Assembly: GCA_050633105.1 (NCBI GenBank)
Contig: JBOEFW010000024.1
Location: 35,728-99,727, forward strand
Length of the DNA: 64,000 nucleotides
Direction: 5' to 3'
DNA from: Aureispira sp050633105
Lineage (GTDB): Bacteria; Bacteroidota; Bacteroidia; Chitinophagales; Saprospiraceae
Part shown: positions 8,318 to 16,686 of the stretch, in pieces
How the letters are laid out: each line of letters starts with the position of its first letter
Numbering within the stretch: the first letter of the stretch is position 1
Program-made: the position numbers and the translations under genes
Notes under the pieces: model-generated
What the model was told of the DNA's origin: nothing
What the model saw: only the letters and a program-made list of their open reading frames with translations
The model's database searches: none

Positions 8318-9073
8318 ATGGTCAGCAAACGTATTATTCCCTGTTTAGACATTAAGAATGGACGAACTGTAAAAGGAATTAATTTTAAAGAATTAAGAGA
8401 TGCGGGAGATCCAATTGCACTAGCACAAGTGTATGCAGAAAAAGGCGCTGATGAATTGGTCTTTTTAGACATTACAGCGAGTCAAGAACGTAGAGGGACC
8501 TTAGTGGAATTGGTAGAAGAAATTGCGGCACAAATCAACATTCCTTTTACAGTAGGAGGAGGAATTCGAACCGTAGAGGATGTATCTAAATTGTTACAAG
8601 CAGGAGCAGACAAAGTTACGATTAACTCTGCCGCAGTTAATAATCCAGTGTTGATTAGCGAGGTAGCCAATCGCTTTGGGCGACAGTGTTTAGTGGTTGC
8701 TATTGATGCTCAATTAGAAGATGGCACATGGTGGGTGTATACCCAAGGAGGGCGAAAATGCAGTGAATGGCAACTCTTGGATTGGGCGCAAGAAGCGGAA
8801 CGTTTAGGAGCGGGAGAGCTCTTATTTACTTCTATGAGCCATGATGGAACCAAGGCGGGTTTTGCAACGGAAGCATTAGCGCTGTTATCCAAAACGTGTA
8901 GTATTCCTGTGATTGCTTCTGGCGGAGCAGGGAGTTTAGAACATTTCAAAGAAGCCTTTGAAGAAGGGAAAGCAGATGCTGCCTTGGCAGCGAGTGTCTT
9001 TCATTTTGGAGAAATTACAATATCTGATTTAAAAAATTATTTAGCAGAACAAAACATTGCCATACGTCTATGA
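8318..9073 (+). CDS. hisF: Imidazole glycerol phosphate synthase, cyclase subunit
   Basis: TIM barrel that uses ammonia from HisH to make imidazole glycerol phosphate and AICAR. It has 251 residues and starts KRIIPCLDIKNGRTVKG, with catalytic Asp in CLDIKNG, ELVFLDITAS, FTVGGGIRTVED, LLFTSMSHDGTKAG and VIASGGAG. The mid-protein Asp is in VVAIDAQLEDG. It starts 3 bases after hisA, and its last 4 bases (ATGA) overlap the start of hisIE, which indicates translational coupling. Confidence 0.95.
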   Translation: MVSKRIIPCLDIKNGRTVKGINFKELRDAGDPIALAQVYAEKGADELVFLDITASQERRGTLVELVEEIAAQINIPFTVGGGIRTVEDVSKLLQAGADKVTINSAAVNNPVLISEVANRFGRQCLVVAIDAQLEDGTWWVYTQGGRKCSEWQLLDWAQEAERLGAGELLFTSMSHDGTKAGFATEALALLSKTCSIPVIASGGAGSLEHFKEAFEEGKADAALAASVFHFGEITISDLKNYLAEQNIAIRL

Positions 9074-9663
9074 AAATTGATTTTGAAAAAGGAGCAGGCT
9101 TAGTGCCAGCGATTGTACAAGATGCCCAAACACAAAAAGTATTAATGCTAGGGTATGTTAATCAACCTTCTTGGGAGCAAACATTAACAACAAAATTAGT
9201 GACGTTTTTTAGTCGAAGCAAACAACGTCTTTGGACAAAGGGAGAAAGCTCTGGTAATTTCTTAGAACTGATGGATTGGCGATTGGATTGTGATCAAGAC
9301 ACCCTATTATTGTGGGTAACTCCAAAGGGTCCCGTTTGTCATACAGGAACAGATACTTGTTTTGGGGAGGAGAATAAAGGGAAGTTTGATTTAGCTTATC
9401 TGGAAACGGTTCTACAAGCACGAAAAGATACTCCTACTCTGAATTCCTACAGCAGCCAATTATTGGCTCGTGGTATTAATAAGGTGGCTCAAAAAGTAGG
9501 AGAGGAAGCGGTAGAACTGGTTATAGAAGCCAAAGATGATAATCAAGAACTGTTCTTGGGAGAGGCAGCCGATCTAGCGTATCATTATTTGTTGTTGTTG
9601 GTTGCAAAAGGGCACTCTTTAGAAGAAGTGTTGGGGGTATTGGAGGCACGGCATAAGAAATAA
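9070..9663 (+). CDS. hisIE: Bifunctional phosphoribosyl-AMP cyclohydrolase / phosphoribosyl-ATP pyrophosphatase
   Basis: A fusion of HisI and HisE, steps 2 and 3 of the pathway. Residues 1 to about 110 are HisI: LMLGYVNQPSWEQTL, TFFSRSKQRLWTKGE, SGNFLELM and the zinc/magnesium cluster DCDQDTLLLWV plus CHTGTDTCF. From about residue 115 is HisE, an all-helical MazG-like phosphohydrolase with KVGEEAVELVIEAK and GEAADLAYHYLLLL. The 197-residue length fits the fused form. It is the last gene of the operon, followed by a 14-bp hairpin. Confidence 0.95.
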   Translation: MKIDFEKGAGLVPAIVQDAQTQKVLMLGYVNQPSWEQTLTTKLVTFFSRSKQRLWTKGESSGNFLELMDWRLDCDQDTLLLWVTPKGPVCHTGTDTCFGEENKGKFDLAYLETVLQARKDTPTLNSYSSQLLARGINKVAQKVGEEAVELVIEAKDDNQELFLGEAADLAYHYLLLLVAKGHSLEEVLGVLEARHKK

Positions 9664-9678
9664 TAGGCAATGCTTATA

Positions 9679-9718
9679 AAGGACTATTTTCTGTTCTGAA
9701 TAGAAGAAAATAGTCCTT
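9679..9718 (+). terminator. Terminator after hisIE
   Basis: AAGGACTATTTTCT (9679-9692) pairs with AGAAAATAGTCCTT (9705-9718), a 14-bp stem. The following TTAATTTCTT is T-rich but not a pure tract. It lies 15 bases after the hisIE stop. Confidence 0.65.
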
Positions 9719-9764
9719 AATTTCTTCCTACAAATAGGAAACTACCTGTTCCTTTCTGTTGAAA

Positions 9765-9787
9765 GAGTAAAGAAATTTTCTTTACTC
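9765..9787. terminator. Bidirectional hairpin at the convergent his / minus-strand junction
   Basis: GAGTAAAGA (9765-9773) pairs with TCTTTACTC (9779-9787). It covers the stop of the minus-strand gene at 9782 and may end transcription from either side. Confidence 0.4.
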
Positions 9788-10489
9788 CTTAGTCTCTCCT
9801 TTTAAGCGTTTTTTGCGTGCTTTTTTTTGCTCATTATTACTTTCGTAAATGGTATAATTCTCATACTTAGCCTTATTGCTTTCCGCCCAGACATCTTTAC
9901 CAATATTACAAACTAGGACTAATTCTTTATAGAGCTCATTGCCCAATTCAATACGTTTTTCTACAAAAATATCTCGATCAGAGATACGATCTTGTTGGAG
10001 GTGTAGGGAGTTCTCAAAGGCAGCGGCCGCTTTCTGTACTACATCAACATGATTTTGGCGCAAGCCTGTTTCTGCCAAAAAACTAAGCAACTTGGTTGCG
10101 ACGCGGACCACTCTACGACCACATAAGAGTAATTTAGCATCACTCATATCATTCATTTTGACGGTTCCAAACTTGCGATAATGTCCAGAACGAGTATTGT
10201 ATTTACTGGCAACACGTGTCATAACGGAACGAATGGCTGTTTTTAATTTTTCTCGTGCAACATTCTTTTTGCCAGTAGCTTCCATTTGAGTACCTACCAA
10301 CTCATCATCATCAGGCTGGTCGGCAAAGCTATCACAAAGCGTTTCAAACTGCTGTATTTTATTGGCCGTATAAGCATAACTTTCAAATTCTTTTTGATCG
10401 CGTTGAATATTAGCAATACGTTGGCGGCATTGCGCATATAAATCAGCGTCTGGAAAATTGTATTCGCGAATAATGCTTTGCTTTTTCAT
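9782..10489 (-). CDS. Uncharacterised helical protein, 235 aa
   Basis: I do not recognise this family. The protein has no signal peptide or membrane segment. It looks almost wholly alpha-helical, is rich in charged residues and ends in a very basic tail (QKKARKKRLKGETKE). Notable segments are AREKLKTAIRSVMTRVASKYNTRSG (mid-protein) and VLVCNIGKDVWAESNKAKYENY (C-terminal third). Codon use and the clean ATG start look like a genuine gene. It converges on the his operon and has about 700 bases of non-coding DNA upstream. A cytoplasmic role is likely; nothing more can be said. Confidence 0.75.
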   Translation of the reverse strand: MKKQSIIREYNFPDADLYAQCRQRIANIQRDQKEFESYAYTANKIQQFETLCDSFADQPDDDELVGTQMEATGKKNVAREKLKTAIRSVMTRVASKYNTRSGHYRKFGTVKMNDMSDAKLLLCGRRVVRVATKLLSFLAETGLRQNHVDVVQKAAAAFENSLHLQQDRISDRDIFVEKRIELGNELYKELVLVCNIGKDVWAESNKAKYENYTIYESNNEQKKARKKRLKGETKE

Positions 10490-11270
10490 AGTTAAATTCT
10501 TATAAAAATATAGAGAAGGTATATTTTTCCTCCTTACTAATAGATGCTTATTTAAAGGTAGTTGTTTTTTACTTAAAAGGCAATTTTTGTCAACAAATAA
10601 CCTATTTATTTTACTCCATCAACATTTTTGCAGATTAGAGTAATGAAATTATCAATGTAATCTATTGGCTTTTATTACTCAGTTGAGCATGGGTTGGTTC
10701 ATTGAGGGAGAGAAGGGCATTTTGATAGAGAATAAAAAGACTTTGGTTCTTGAAAAGGAAGAGCCAATCAATTAAAAGACCTTGTTGAGGAAGGCTTGTC
10801 TCTCAAAAAAACATGAATAGGTTATAGTAAAGGAGTGTTTTATTGTCATTTTAAAGTCATTTTTTAATGAAAAAAAAGAAACATCCAATAAATATAATTC
10901 TAAGCCTTGAGGCTAATGTTTTTTTGTGGAAAGGCGTATATGTCTTCAGGTTAAAGCGTAAACTACTTATTTTTCTCTGCCGTATGAGAATAAAAAATAC
11001 CTGTTTTACAGTTGGTTAACCTATTTGTTCTCCAAAAATAAGTGCCTTATAATTTTTTTAAATTGTTTGTATGCCAGAATTAATATTACCAAGTTATTTT
11101 AAAGAGTCTGTAAAACATTTCTAATTCTAAGGGGACTTCCTCCAAGTTTAAGAATATAAAGGCGCGATTACTCTTGGAATGAGTTAGGATACTATGTTAG
11201 AAATTCTTATATTGTGACTACCCAAAAAATAGCCCAATCTTCTTTTTGTCCTTTTAAAAATAAGTATCCT
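10490..11270. other. Gene-free stretch, about 780 bases
   Basis: AT-rich sequence between the helical protein (minus) and the STAS-like gene (plus), so it should carry both promoters. I see no long frame, no strong hairpin and no two-box consensus promoter. Confidence 0.5.
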
Positions 11271-11660
11271 ATGGAATTGGAGACACGTGCTTTGAAAATC
11301 ACGGTTAGACCAGATAAGATCATTGAGTTAAACACTAAAGAATCTTGGAATCAACCAGATACAGTTGAAATAGCTCTGGAAAATATCGCAATGCTTAAGA
11401 AAGCTGTTGAAGGCGGCGGACGTGCCATGTTGAGTTACATGCCAGGCACTTATGTAGAAAAAGAAGTATTAGAATGTTATAAAAATGCAGATATTGGTCA
11501 TGTTGCCAGTGCTTTATTAACTACTTCTTTTGGGTCTAGAATTGTTGGTAACTTATTTTTGAAAGTTATGGGAACTGGCGATGCTGCTGCTACTAAAATC
11601 TTTGCAAAACGAGAAGATGCTGAAAAGTGGCTAATTCAACAAATAGCAGACAGAAACTAA
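11271..11660 (+). CDS. STAS/SpoIIAA-like (DUF7793-type) small protein
   Basis: 129 residues from ATG 11271. An in-frame GTG at 11214 would add 19 residues unlike the family, so I prefer the ATG. The order 'beta strand, ALENIAMLKKAVEGGGRAML, VEKEVLECY, ASALLTTSFGSRIVGNLFLKV, KIFAKREDAEKWL' matches the family of small Bacteroidota proteins with a STAS-like fold, where the last block is typically LFxxxxEALxWL. Such proteins are thought to be cytoplasmic and of unknown function. It has its own strong terminator and is monocistronic. The fold call rests on pattern memory only. Confidence 0.6.
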   Translation: MELETRALKITVRPDKIIELNTKESWNQPDTVEIALENIAMLKKAVEGGGRAMLSYMPGTYVEKEVLECYKNADIGHVASALLTTSFGSRIVGNLFLKVMGTGDAAATKIFAKREDAEKWLIQQIADRN

Positions 11661-11690
11661 TAAAATCGAGCAGATTTTATAACAAAATAA

Positions 11691-11725
11691 AAAGCGCTGT
11701 CCTGATTTTATCGGGACAGCGCTTT
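11691..11725. terminator. Strong bidirectional terminator
   Basis: AAAGCGCTGTCCTGA (11691-11705) pairs with TCGGGACAGCGCTTT (11711-11725), a 15-bp stem with one G-T pair and a 5-base loop. It lies between the convergent STAS-like gene and terpene synthase and can serve both. Confidence 0.85.
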
Positions 11726-11731
11726 GTTTAT

Positions 11732-12820
11732 TTAAGCTGCGTCAAATTGATGTTGAGAATTCGTTTTTAGATCTTGTAAGATATGGTCATCGTGGCGATA
11801 ACGTTGAGTCACTAATTGCCAATGGTAACTAGCCGATAGGATTGAATTTAATCCTTCCATAAATTCCAAGACTTTAGTGCGTTCTGCATCAGGTAATGTT
11901 TGCACTTCAACCAAAGCTTTGGCGATCGCTTCATCAAAAGCTTTATGACATCCATTGACCAAATCAATAGAGGCTTGAATCGCTTCCTCTAAGGTCTTGA
12001 CTTTCTTGAGGGTTAAAAAGCTGTTCACTAAATTGAATTTGCTGTGTCGTTCCTTTGGATAAGAAAAAATATCGTTGGATAATCCGCCTATATCCGCACA
12101 CTTGTCAATCGCTACTTGTAGACTAGGAACTTTCTGCGAGATGTCAGGAGTTAAGTAACATCCATAGCAATACTCTGTCAAATGAATGGCTACATACATT
12201 CCAGAGAAATTTCTACGAAGTGCAATGTATGAAGGGATATCGGTGTAACCATCTGGGCGTAATTGATCTCTCAAGTGCTCAAACAATAACTTAGATAGTT
12301 TCTTAAAAAAATGAGGTTCACAAGTCTGAAGGAGTTTTGTCCGTACCCATTGCATGGCTGTGCAAACAGATTTGATACGAGGACTGCGAACATTTTGGTA
12401 ATAGTCACCATTGATGTGACCTGTTAGCCAAATGTTCATTAACTCTTGTAAGTTCGGCTGCTCAGAGATATTAGATCCTTCAATGTCTTCACCAAAGAGA
12501 TCATCAATATAATAGAGTAAATCATAAAAAATATTGACTAAGACAATTCTATAACGTCCAGATTTGGGATATAAAAATGCTGTCATACTAGTATGAGCAG
12601 CATAAGAAGCTTTTCCAAGTTGAATATTCAAGGCTTCAGATAGCCGCCCTGTCGCCGATAGGATATCCTCTATACGAGCATGGTGCTCCATCGGTAATGT
12701 TGAAATAGTGAATTGGTTAGAATGAAATACTGCGTCTGGCTGGCCTTGAGGTTCATTCTTCTGGCTGCTGGCTGTAGAACTAGAGGCTGGGCCTATGTTC
12801 TTCTTATTGCTTTCTTTCAT
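11732..12820 (-). CDS. Class I terpene synthase (bacterial sesqui/diterpene cyclase type)
   Basis: Metal-dependent ionising terpene cyclase acting on a prenyl diphosphate. Every family signature is visible in the 362 residues. The aspartate-rich motif is DDLFGED (D106, D107, E111). The diphosphate sensor Arg lies in LRRNFSG (about R202/R203). The NSE triad is NDIFSYPKE (N249, D250, S253, E257). The C-terminal RY pair (R340, Y341) follows a Trp at 334 in WQLVTQRY. A Ser/Asn-rich disordered segment occupies residues 1-30. There is no signal peptide. No prenyltransferase, P450 or second cyclase is adjacent, so the gene is an orphan. The product cannot be predicted from sequence alone. Confidence 0.88.
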   Translation of the reverse strand: MKESNKKNIGPASSSTASSQKNEPQGQPDAVFHSNQFTISTLPMEHHARIEDILSATGRLSEALNIQLGKASYAAHTSMTAFLYPKSGRYRIVLVNIFYDLLYYIDDLFGEDIEGSNISEQPNLQELMNIWLTGHINGDYYQNVRSPRIKSVCTAMQWVRTKLLQTCEPHFFKKLSKLLFEHLRDQLRPDGYTDIPSYIALRRNFSGMYVAIHLTEYCYGCYLTPDISQKVPSLQVAIDKCADIGGLSNDIFSYPKERHSKFNLVNSFLTLKKVKTLEEAIQASIDLVNGCHKAFDEAIAKALVEVQTLPDAERTKVLEFMEGLNSILSASYHWQLVTQRYRHDDHILQDLKTNSQHQFDAA

Positions 12821-14125
12821 AATTTGAGATAGTTTTGGCGCATTGTAAACAATGCAATTAAGGATTTAGAATTAGTTTTCATAAACAAGATAGTAGGCAT
12901 GCATTATGGACATAAAAGGCTTGTTTTTGAGAGCTAATAGCTCCAAAAAAGGCATCCGTCCAAAAGTATTCTTGGGTTAAAAGAATATGTAATAATGCTT
13001 CAATACAACGGTGTTGTTCTTTCAGGGGTTAACTGGAAGAAAACAGGTAAATTCATAGGTTCGTTACGGTAGGTAAATGCAGGGACGCATGTACGGAGAA
13101 GAAGGCTCAAGGGAGCCTCTGTAATAAAACAGGCAATGCTTAAAATGTAAATAATACTTTTTGTTAAAGCATATCGGGGAAATCAATTGTTACAAACGTA
13201 GTGCAAGTCTTATTGGAAAGTGATGGTGAAAAAAAAATGTCGTAGAGTCAAAATGGGAAGAAAACAAAACGGCATCTATGTCTTTTGTTGTTTTACAGTA
13301 CTAATATAAGAATNNGAATAGTGTATTAACACTACCAACTTATAAGATCAAAAAACTGACCAATTTACTTACATTTAACATTTTTATTTTAGAGAAAATT
13401 TCGTGTAAAAATGACTTTATTATAATATTAAGACTTGTTTTTGAAAAAGCAATATCGCCGTTTTGTTTGATTATTGGCTTGATTTAGATTGATTTATGTT
13501 TTAAAAGTTTTTTTTATGAATTGTTCATTTTTTTCAAAAAAAAGTTTTTTTTACTAGAAAAGCTTTTTCAAAATGGGAATTTTTTTTTTGAGAAAGTTGT
13601 CACAAAAAAGAAAAAAGCAACTTTTTTGAGAAAAAAAAAGGACCAGTTAGAACTAAAAATAAGCTAACTATTTGGTTAATAAGCTATTTTATCTAAGATT
13701 GGACAGAGAAAAGAGGCCTTTTCTTTTTGCCTGTTATAATCGTGGCTAAATAGGCGTTTTCTTTTTTTTCGAGGAAAGTTTTTTATAATAACAGACATTA
13801 TTCTCCTCGTTTTAAATTCTAATGTAGTGGCTTCTATCCTAATTTTGATGATTTACCTAAGAAATAATAGCTATTTATAAGTAAATTAAACTCCTTTGGA
13901 TGGTAAATGAAGAATGCTTAGTTACAGAATAATGAATCTGAATTGTACCCCAATATCCCTAACTAATACCAAGGAACACTTCAAATCAAGGTCCAATAAA
14001 ACAGCTTTGTCTACATTGCTTTTTGGGAATCATTCTGTTAGAACCTCGTGTTTTGACAGGATGTTTTTATTTTGGAGCAATCTTTTTTAATCGAAGCTAA
14101 TTATTACCCAAAATAAATATTTTTT
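12821..14125. other. 1.3-kb gene-poor, very AT-rich stretch
   Basis: No credible coding frame longer than about 60 codons on either strand. The 13400-13800 part is dominated by A and T runs. A small hairpin, AGGCTC/GAGCCT, occurs near 13105-13120. Two unresolved bases (NN) stand at 13314-13315. The stretch must contain the terpene synthase promoter and the promoter of the beta-lactamase-like gene, but I cannot place them. Confidence 0.6.
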
Positions 14126-14959
14126 ATGTTACTGAAAAATGAATATGTGAGAGGAGGGCTACTCCTTTTTTTAGGAATTTGGTTGAGTGCTTGTGAAACA
14201 TCTAGTACTACTATAGAAGAAAATTTAGATCTCAAAGATTTGTATGAAAAAGAAGGCGTGGAAGGTTGCTTTTTGTTGAGTGCCCTGACATCCGAACAGC
14301 TTTATGTTTACAACCCAAGGCGCTGTGAACGAGGTTTTCTACCAGCCTCTACTTTTAAAATAGTGAATGCCATGATTGCGCTAGAGACAGGAGTCGCTTC
14401 GGATGAAAATATGGTGATCCCATGGGATTCCGTAACACGTCAATTTCAAGCTTGGAACCAAGATCATAGTTTAAAGACAGCATTTCAGGCATCTAGTGTA
14501 CCTTATTATCAAGAAATAGCTCGACGCATTGGTGTGGAGCGTATGCAAACAGAAGTAGAACGGTTGAAGTTTGGAAAAATGGATATTCGCAAAGAAAACT
14601 TGAGCTCTTTTTGGCTCACAGGAAAATCGGTCATTACTCCATATGAGCAATTGGATTTCCTAACTAATTTTGTTAAAAAGGAATTACCGCTGAAACCATC
14701 TACACATCAAAAGATGAAGGATGTCATGATTATGATGAGCGGGGAAGATGGTTTAGTGATGCGCGGCAAAACAGGTTGGGCGATTGTGGATGATAGAAAT
14801 ATTGGTTGGCTAGTTGGCTATTTAGAGCGTCCAGATGGAGAGCGTTTTGTATTTGTTAATAATATAGAATGTAAAGTAGGAACTGTGCGAGATGATGTTT
14901 TTATGGCGAGTAGAAAACGTATTGTAGGAGAAGTGCTACAGCGTTTGGGAGTACTTTAG
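14126..14959 (+). CDS. Class D (OXA-like) beta-lactamase family lipoprotein
   Basis: 277 residues. The N-terminus is a lipoprotein signal with lipobox LSAC (C23), so the mature protein is membrane-anchored. Class D landmarks are in order: PASTFKI (nucleophile S75, K78), QASSVPYYQEIARRIG (SxV, S123/V125), SSFWLTGKSVITPYEQLDFL (W163 region) and RGKTGW (K215, T216, G217). The position of the class D YGN box reads FGK (149-151), an atypical variant. Family members hydrolyse beta-lactams or act as penicillin-binding sensor domains; substrate range here is unknown. It is 29 bases upstream of an SLC13 transporter and probably co-transcribed with it. Confidence 0.85.
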   Translation: MLLKNEYVRGGLLLFLGIWLSACETSSTTIEENLDLKDLYEKEGVEGCFLLSALTSEQLYVYNPRRCERGFLPASTFKIVNAMIALETGVASDENMVIPWDSVTRQFQAWNQDHSLKTAFQASSVPYYQEIARRIGVERMQTEVERLKFGKMDIRKENLSSFWLTGKSVITPYEQLDFLTNFVKKELPLKPSTHQKMKDVMIMMSGEDGLVMRGKTGWAIVDDRNIGWLVGYLERPDGERFVFVNNIECKVGTVRDDVFMASRKRIVGEVLQRLGVL

Positions 14960-14988
14960 CCTTGATCTTTTAAGAAGAAAATAGAATT

Positions 14989-16506
14989 ATGACTAGGCAA
15001 AAAATAGGTTTATTGCTGGGGCCAATCTTGTATATCATTATTGGTTTTGGTGTCCCCTTAGAAGGCCTGCCTCCTCATGGGCAAGCTGTTTTAGCAGCTA
15101 CTTTGTGGATGGCCGTTTGGTGGGTGACGGAGGCTTTGCCGATTGCCGTAACAGCATTGTTGCCCTTGGTTTTATTTCCATTATCTGGCGCAATGGATAT
15201 TAAGGCAACAGGAGCCTTGTATGGACATCCTATTATTTTTCTATTTGTGGGAGGGTTTATGATTGCGACAGCCATTGAACGATGGAATTTGCACCAACGG
15301 ATCGCTCTAACAATTATTGGAAAGATTGGCAGTGCTCCTAAGTCTATTATTTTAGGGTTTATGGTGGCCACTGCTTTTTTGTCTATGTGGATTTCTAATA
15401 CAGCAACAACGATTATGATGGTACCCATTGGTCTTGCTATTGTAACACAGTTAGAAGGAGGCAGTGCGCCTAGTCTGGACAATAAATTTGCAAAAGCCTT
15501 GCTTTTAGGGATTGCTTATGCCGCGTCTATTGGAGGAATTGCGACTTTGATAGGAACACCTACGAATGTGATTTTTGCAGGAGTCGTGTTAGAAAAGTAT
15601 GGCTTAGAAATTTCCTTCGCCAGTTGGATGTTATTTGCAACGCCAATCGCTGTTTTTCTATTGTTTATCTGTTGGTATTACTTAGTGAATGTAGGCTTTG
15701 ATTTATCAAACTTTGAGCAAAAAGATCACAAAAAAGGAATGGAGCAAATACAAGCTCAACGTCAGGCTCTAGGAGCCATGTGCTATGAGGAAAAAGTGAT
15801 TTTATTCGTTTTTGTAGTGGTCGCTTTTTCTTGGATGACACGAGGCTTTTTATTGAACCCTCTTCTTCCTGGACTAACCGATACCATTATTGCTTTGATT
15901 GGAGCTATTGTATTGTTTCTTATTCCAACTAAGAATGCGGTACCTAGAATGGTAGTTGATGCTGTTTTGGAGGATACTGATGATCGCCCTACTACTATTT
16001 TGGACTGGGACACCGCAGTAAAAATTCCTTGGGGAGTCATTTTGCTGTTTGGAGGAGGATTGTCTTTAGCGAATGCTTTTGATAAGACAGGCCTGGCAAA
16101 TTGGATCGGAACACAGATTGATTTGCTGGCTGCTTTGCCCTTGTTTTTACTGCTTTTATTATTAATTGCCTTAGTCAACTTTCTCACAGAAATTACTTCT
16201 AATGTAGCAACTGTTTCCATGATTTTGCCCGTTTTGGCTGCCCTAGCAATGACTTTGGGGATACATCCTTATATTTTGATGATTGGGGCCACTTGTGCCG
16301 CTTCCTGCGCTTTTATGTTGCCCGTCGCTACTGCGCCGAATGCAATTGTTTTTGGTTCTGCCTATATTCAAATCGAGGATATGATTAAGGCGGGTATTTG
16401 GCTAAACATTTTGTCTATTGTATTATTTGCGCTGTATGTCTATTTTGTATTGCCTTGGGTTTTTGATATTAATGTTTATGAAACATTGGTACCTATAGGG
16501 GAGTAA
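14989..16506 (+). CDS. SLC13/DASS family sodium-coupled anion symporter
   Basis: 505-residue inner-membrane transporter with about 11-13 hydrophobic helices. The family signatures are the two Ser-Asn-Thr type motifs, WISNTATTIMMVPIGLAI (about 124-141) and ITSNVATVSMILPVLAALA (about 402-420), plus IGTPTNVIFAG after the first. These bind sodium and the carboxylate or sulfate substrate. Likely substrates are C4-dicarboxylates or sulfate; sequence alone does not decide. It follows the class D beta-lactamase-like gene by 29 bases. Confidence 0.9.
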   Translation: MTRQKIGLLLGPILYIIIGFGVPLEGLPPHGQAVLAATLWMAVWWVTEALPIAVTALLPLVLFPLSGAMDIKATGALYGHPIIFLFVGGFMIATAIERWNLHQRIALTIIGKIGSAPKSIILGFMVATAFLSMWISNTATTIMMVPIGLAIVTQLEGGSAPSLDNKFAKALLLGIAYAASIGGIATLIGTPTNVIFAGVVLEKYGLEISFASWMLFATPIAVFLLFICWYYLVNVGFDLSNFEQKDHKKGMEQIQAQRQALGAMCYEEKVILFVFVVVAFSWMTRGFLLNPLLPGLTDTIIALIGAIVLFLIPTKNAVPRMVVDAVLEDTDDRPTTILDWDTAVKIPWGVILLFGGGLSLANAFDKTGLANWIGTQIDLLAALPLFLLLLLLIALVNFLTEITSNVATVSMILPVLAALAMTLGIHPYILMIGATCAASCAFMLPVATAPNAIVFGSAYIQIEDMIKAGIWLNILSIVLFALYVYFVLPWVFDINVYETLVPIGE

Positions 16507-16628
16507 GGTCAAAAATGTTATTCTTTATTTTCTAATGGAAGCATTAAATAGATAATTCTAATTGGATGGAAACTAGCTAGTAAGAAGATCAGTAGGTTTT
16601 AATAAGAACATGCCTTGTGTAGAATAAA

Positions 16629-16662
16629 AAGATGCTGCCCTGAAGAATTAGAGCAGCATCTT
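16629..16662. terminator. Terminator at the SLC13 / FadD convergent junction
   Basis: AAGATGCTGC (16629-16638) pairs with GCAGCATCTT (16653-16662) around a 14-base loop. It lies 24 bases beyond the end of the minus-strand acyl-CoA ligase and 120 bases after the symporter. Confidence 0.65.
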
Positions 16663-16686
16663 GTATTGTTACGATAGACGACTTAA

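Noticed and set aside
13080..13130. Structured RNA around the AGGCTC/GAGCCT hairpin
   Set aside because: A single short stem in non-coding DNA, with no second helix or known motif.
15075..16220. Long open frames antisense to the SLC13 gene
   Set aside because: They mirror a strongly recognised membrane protein and encode low-complexity Ala/Ile/Lys sequence with no family signature.
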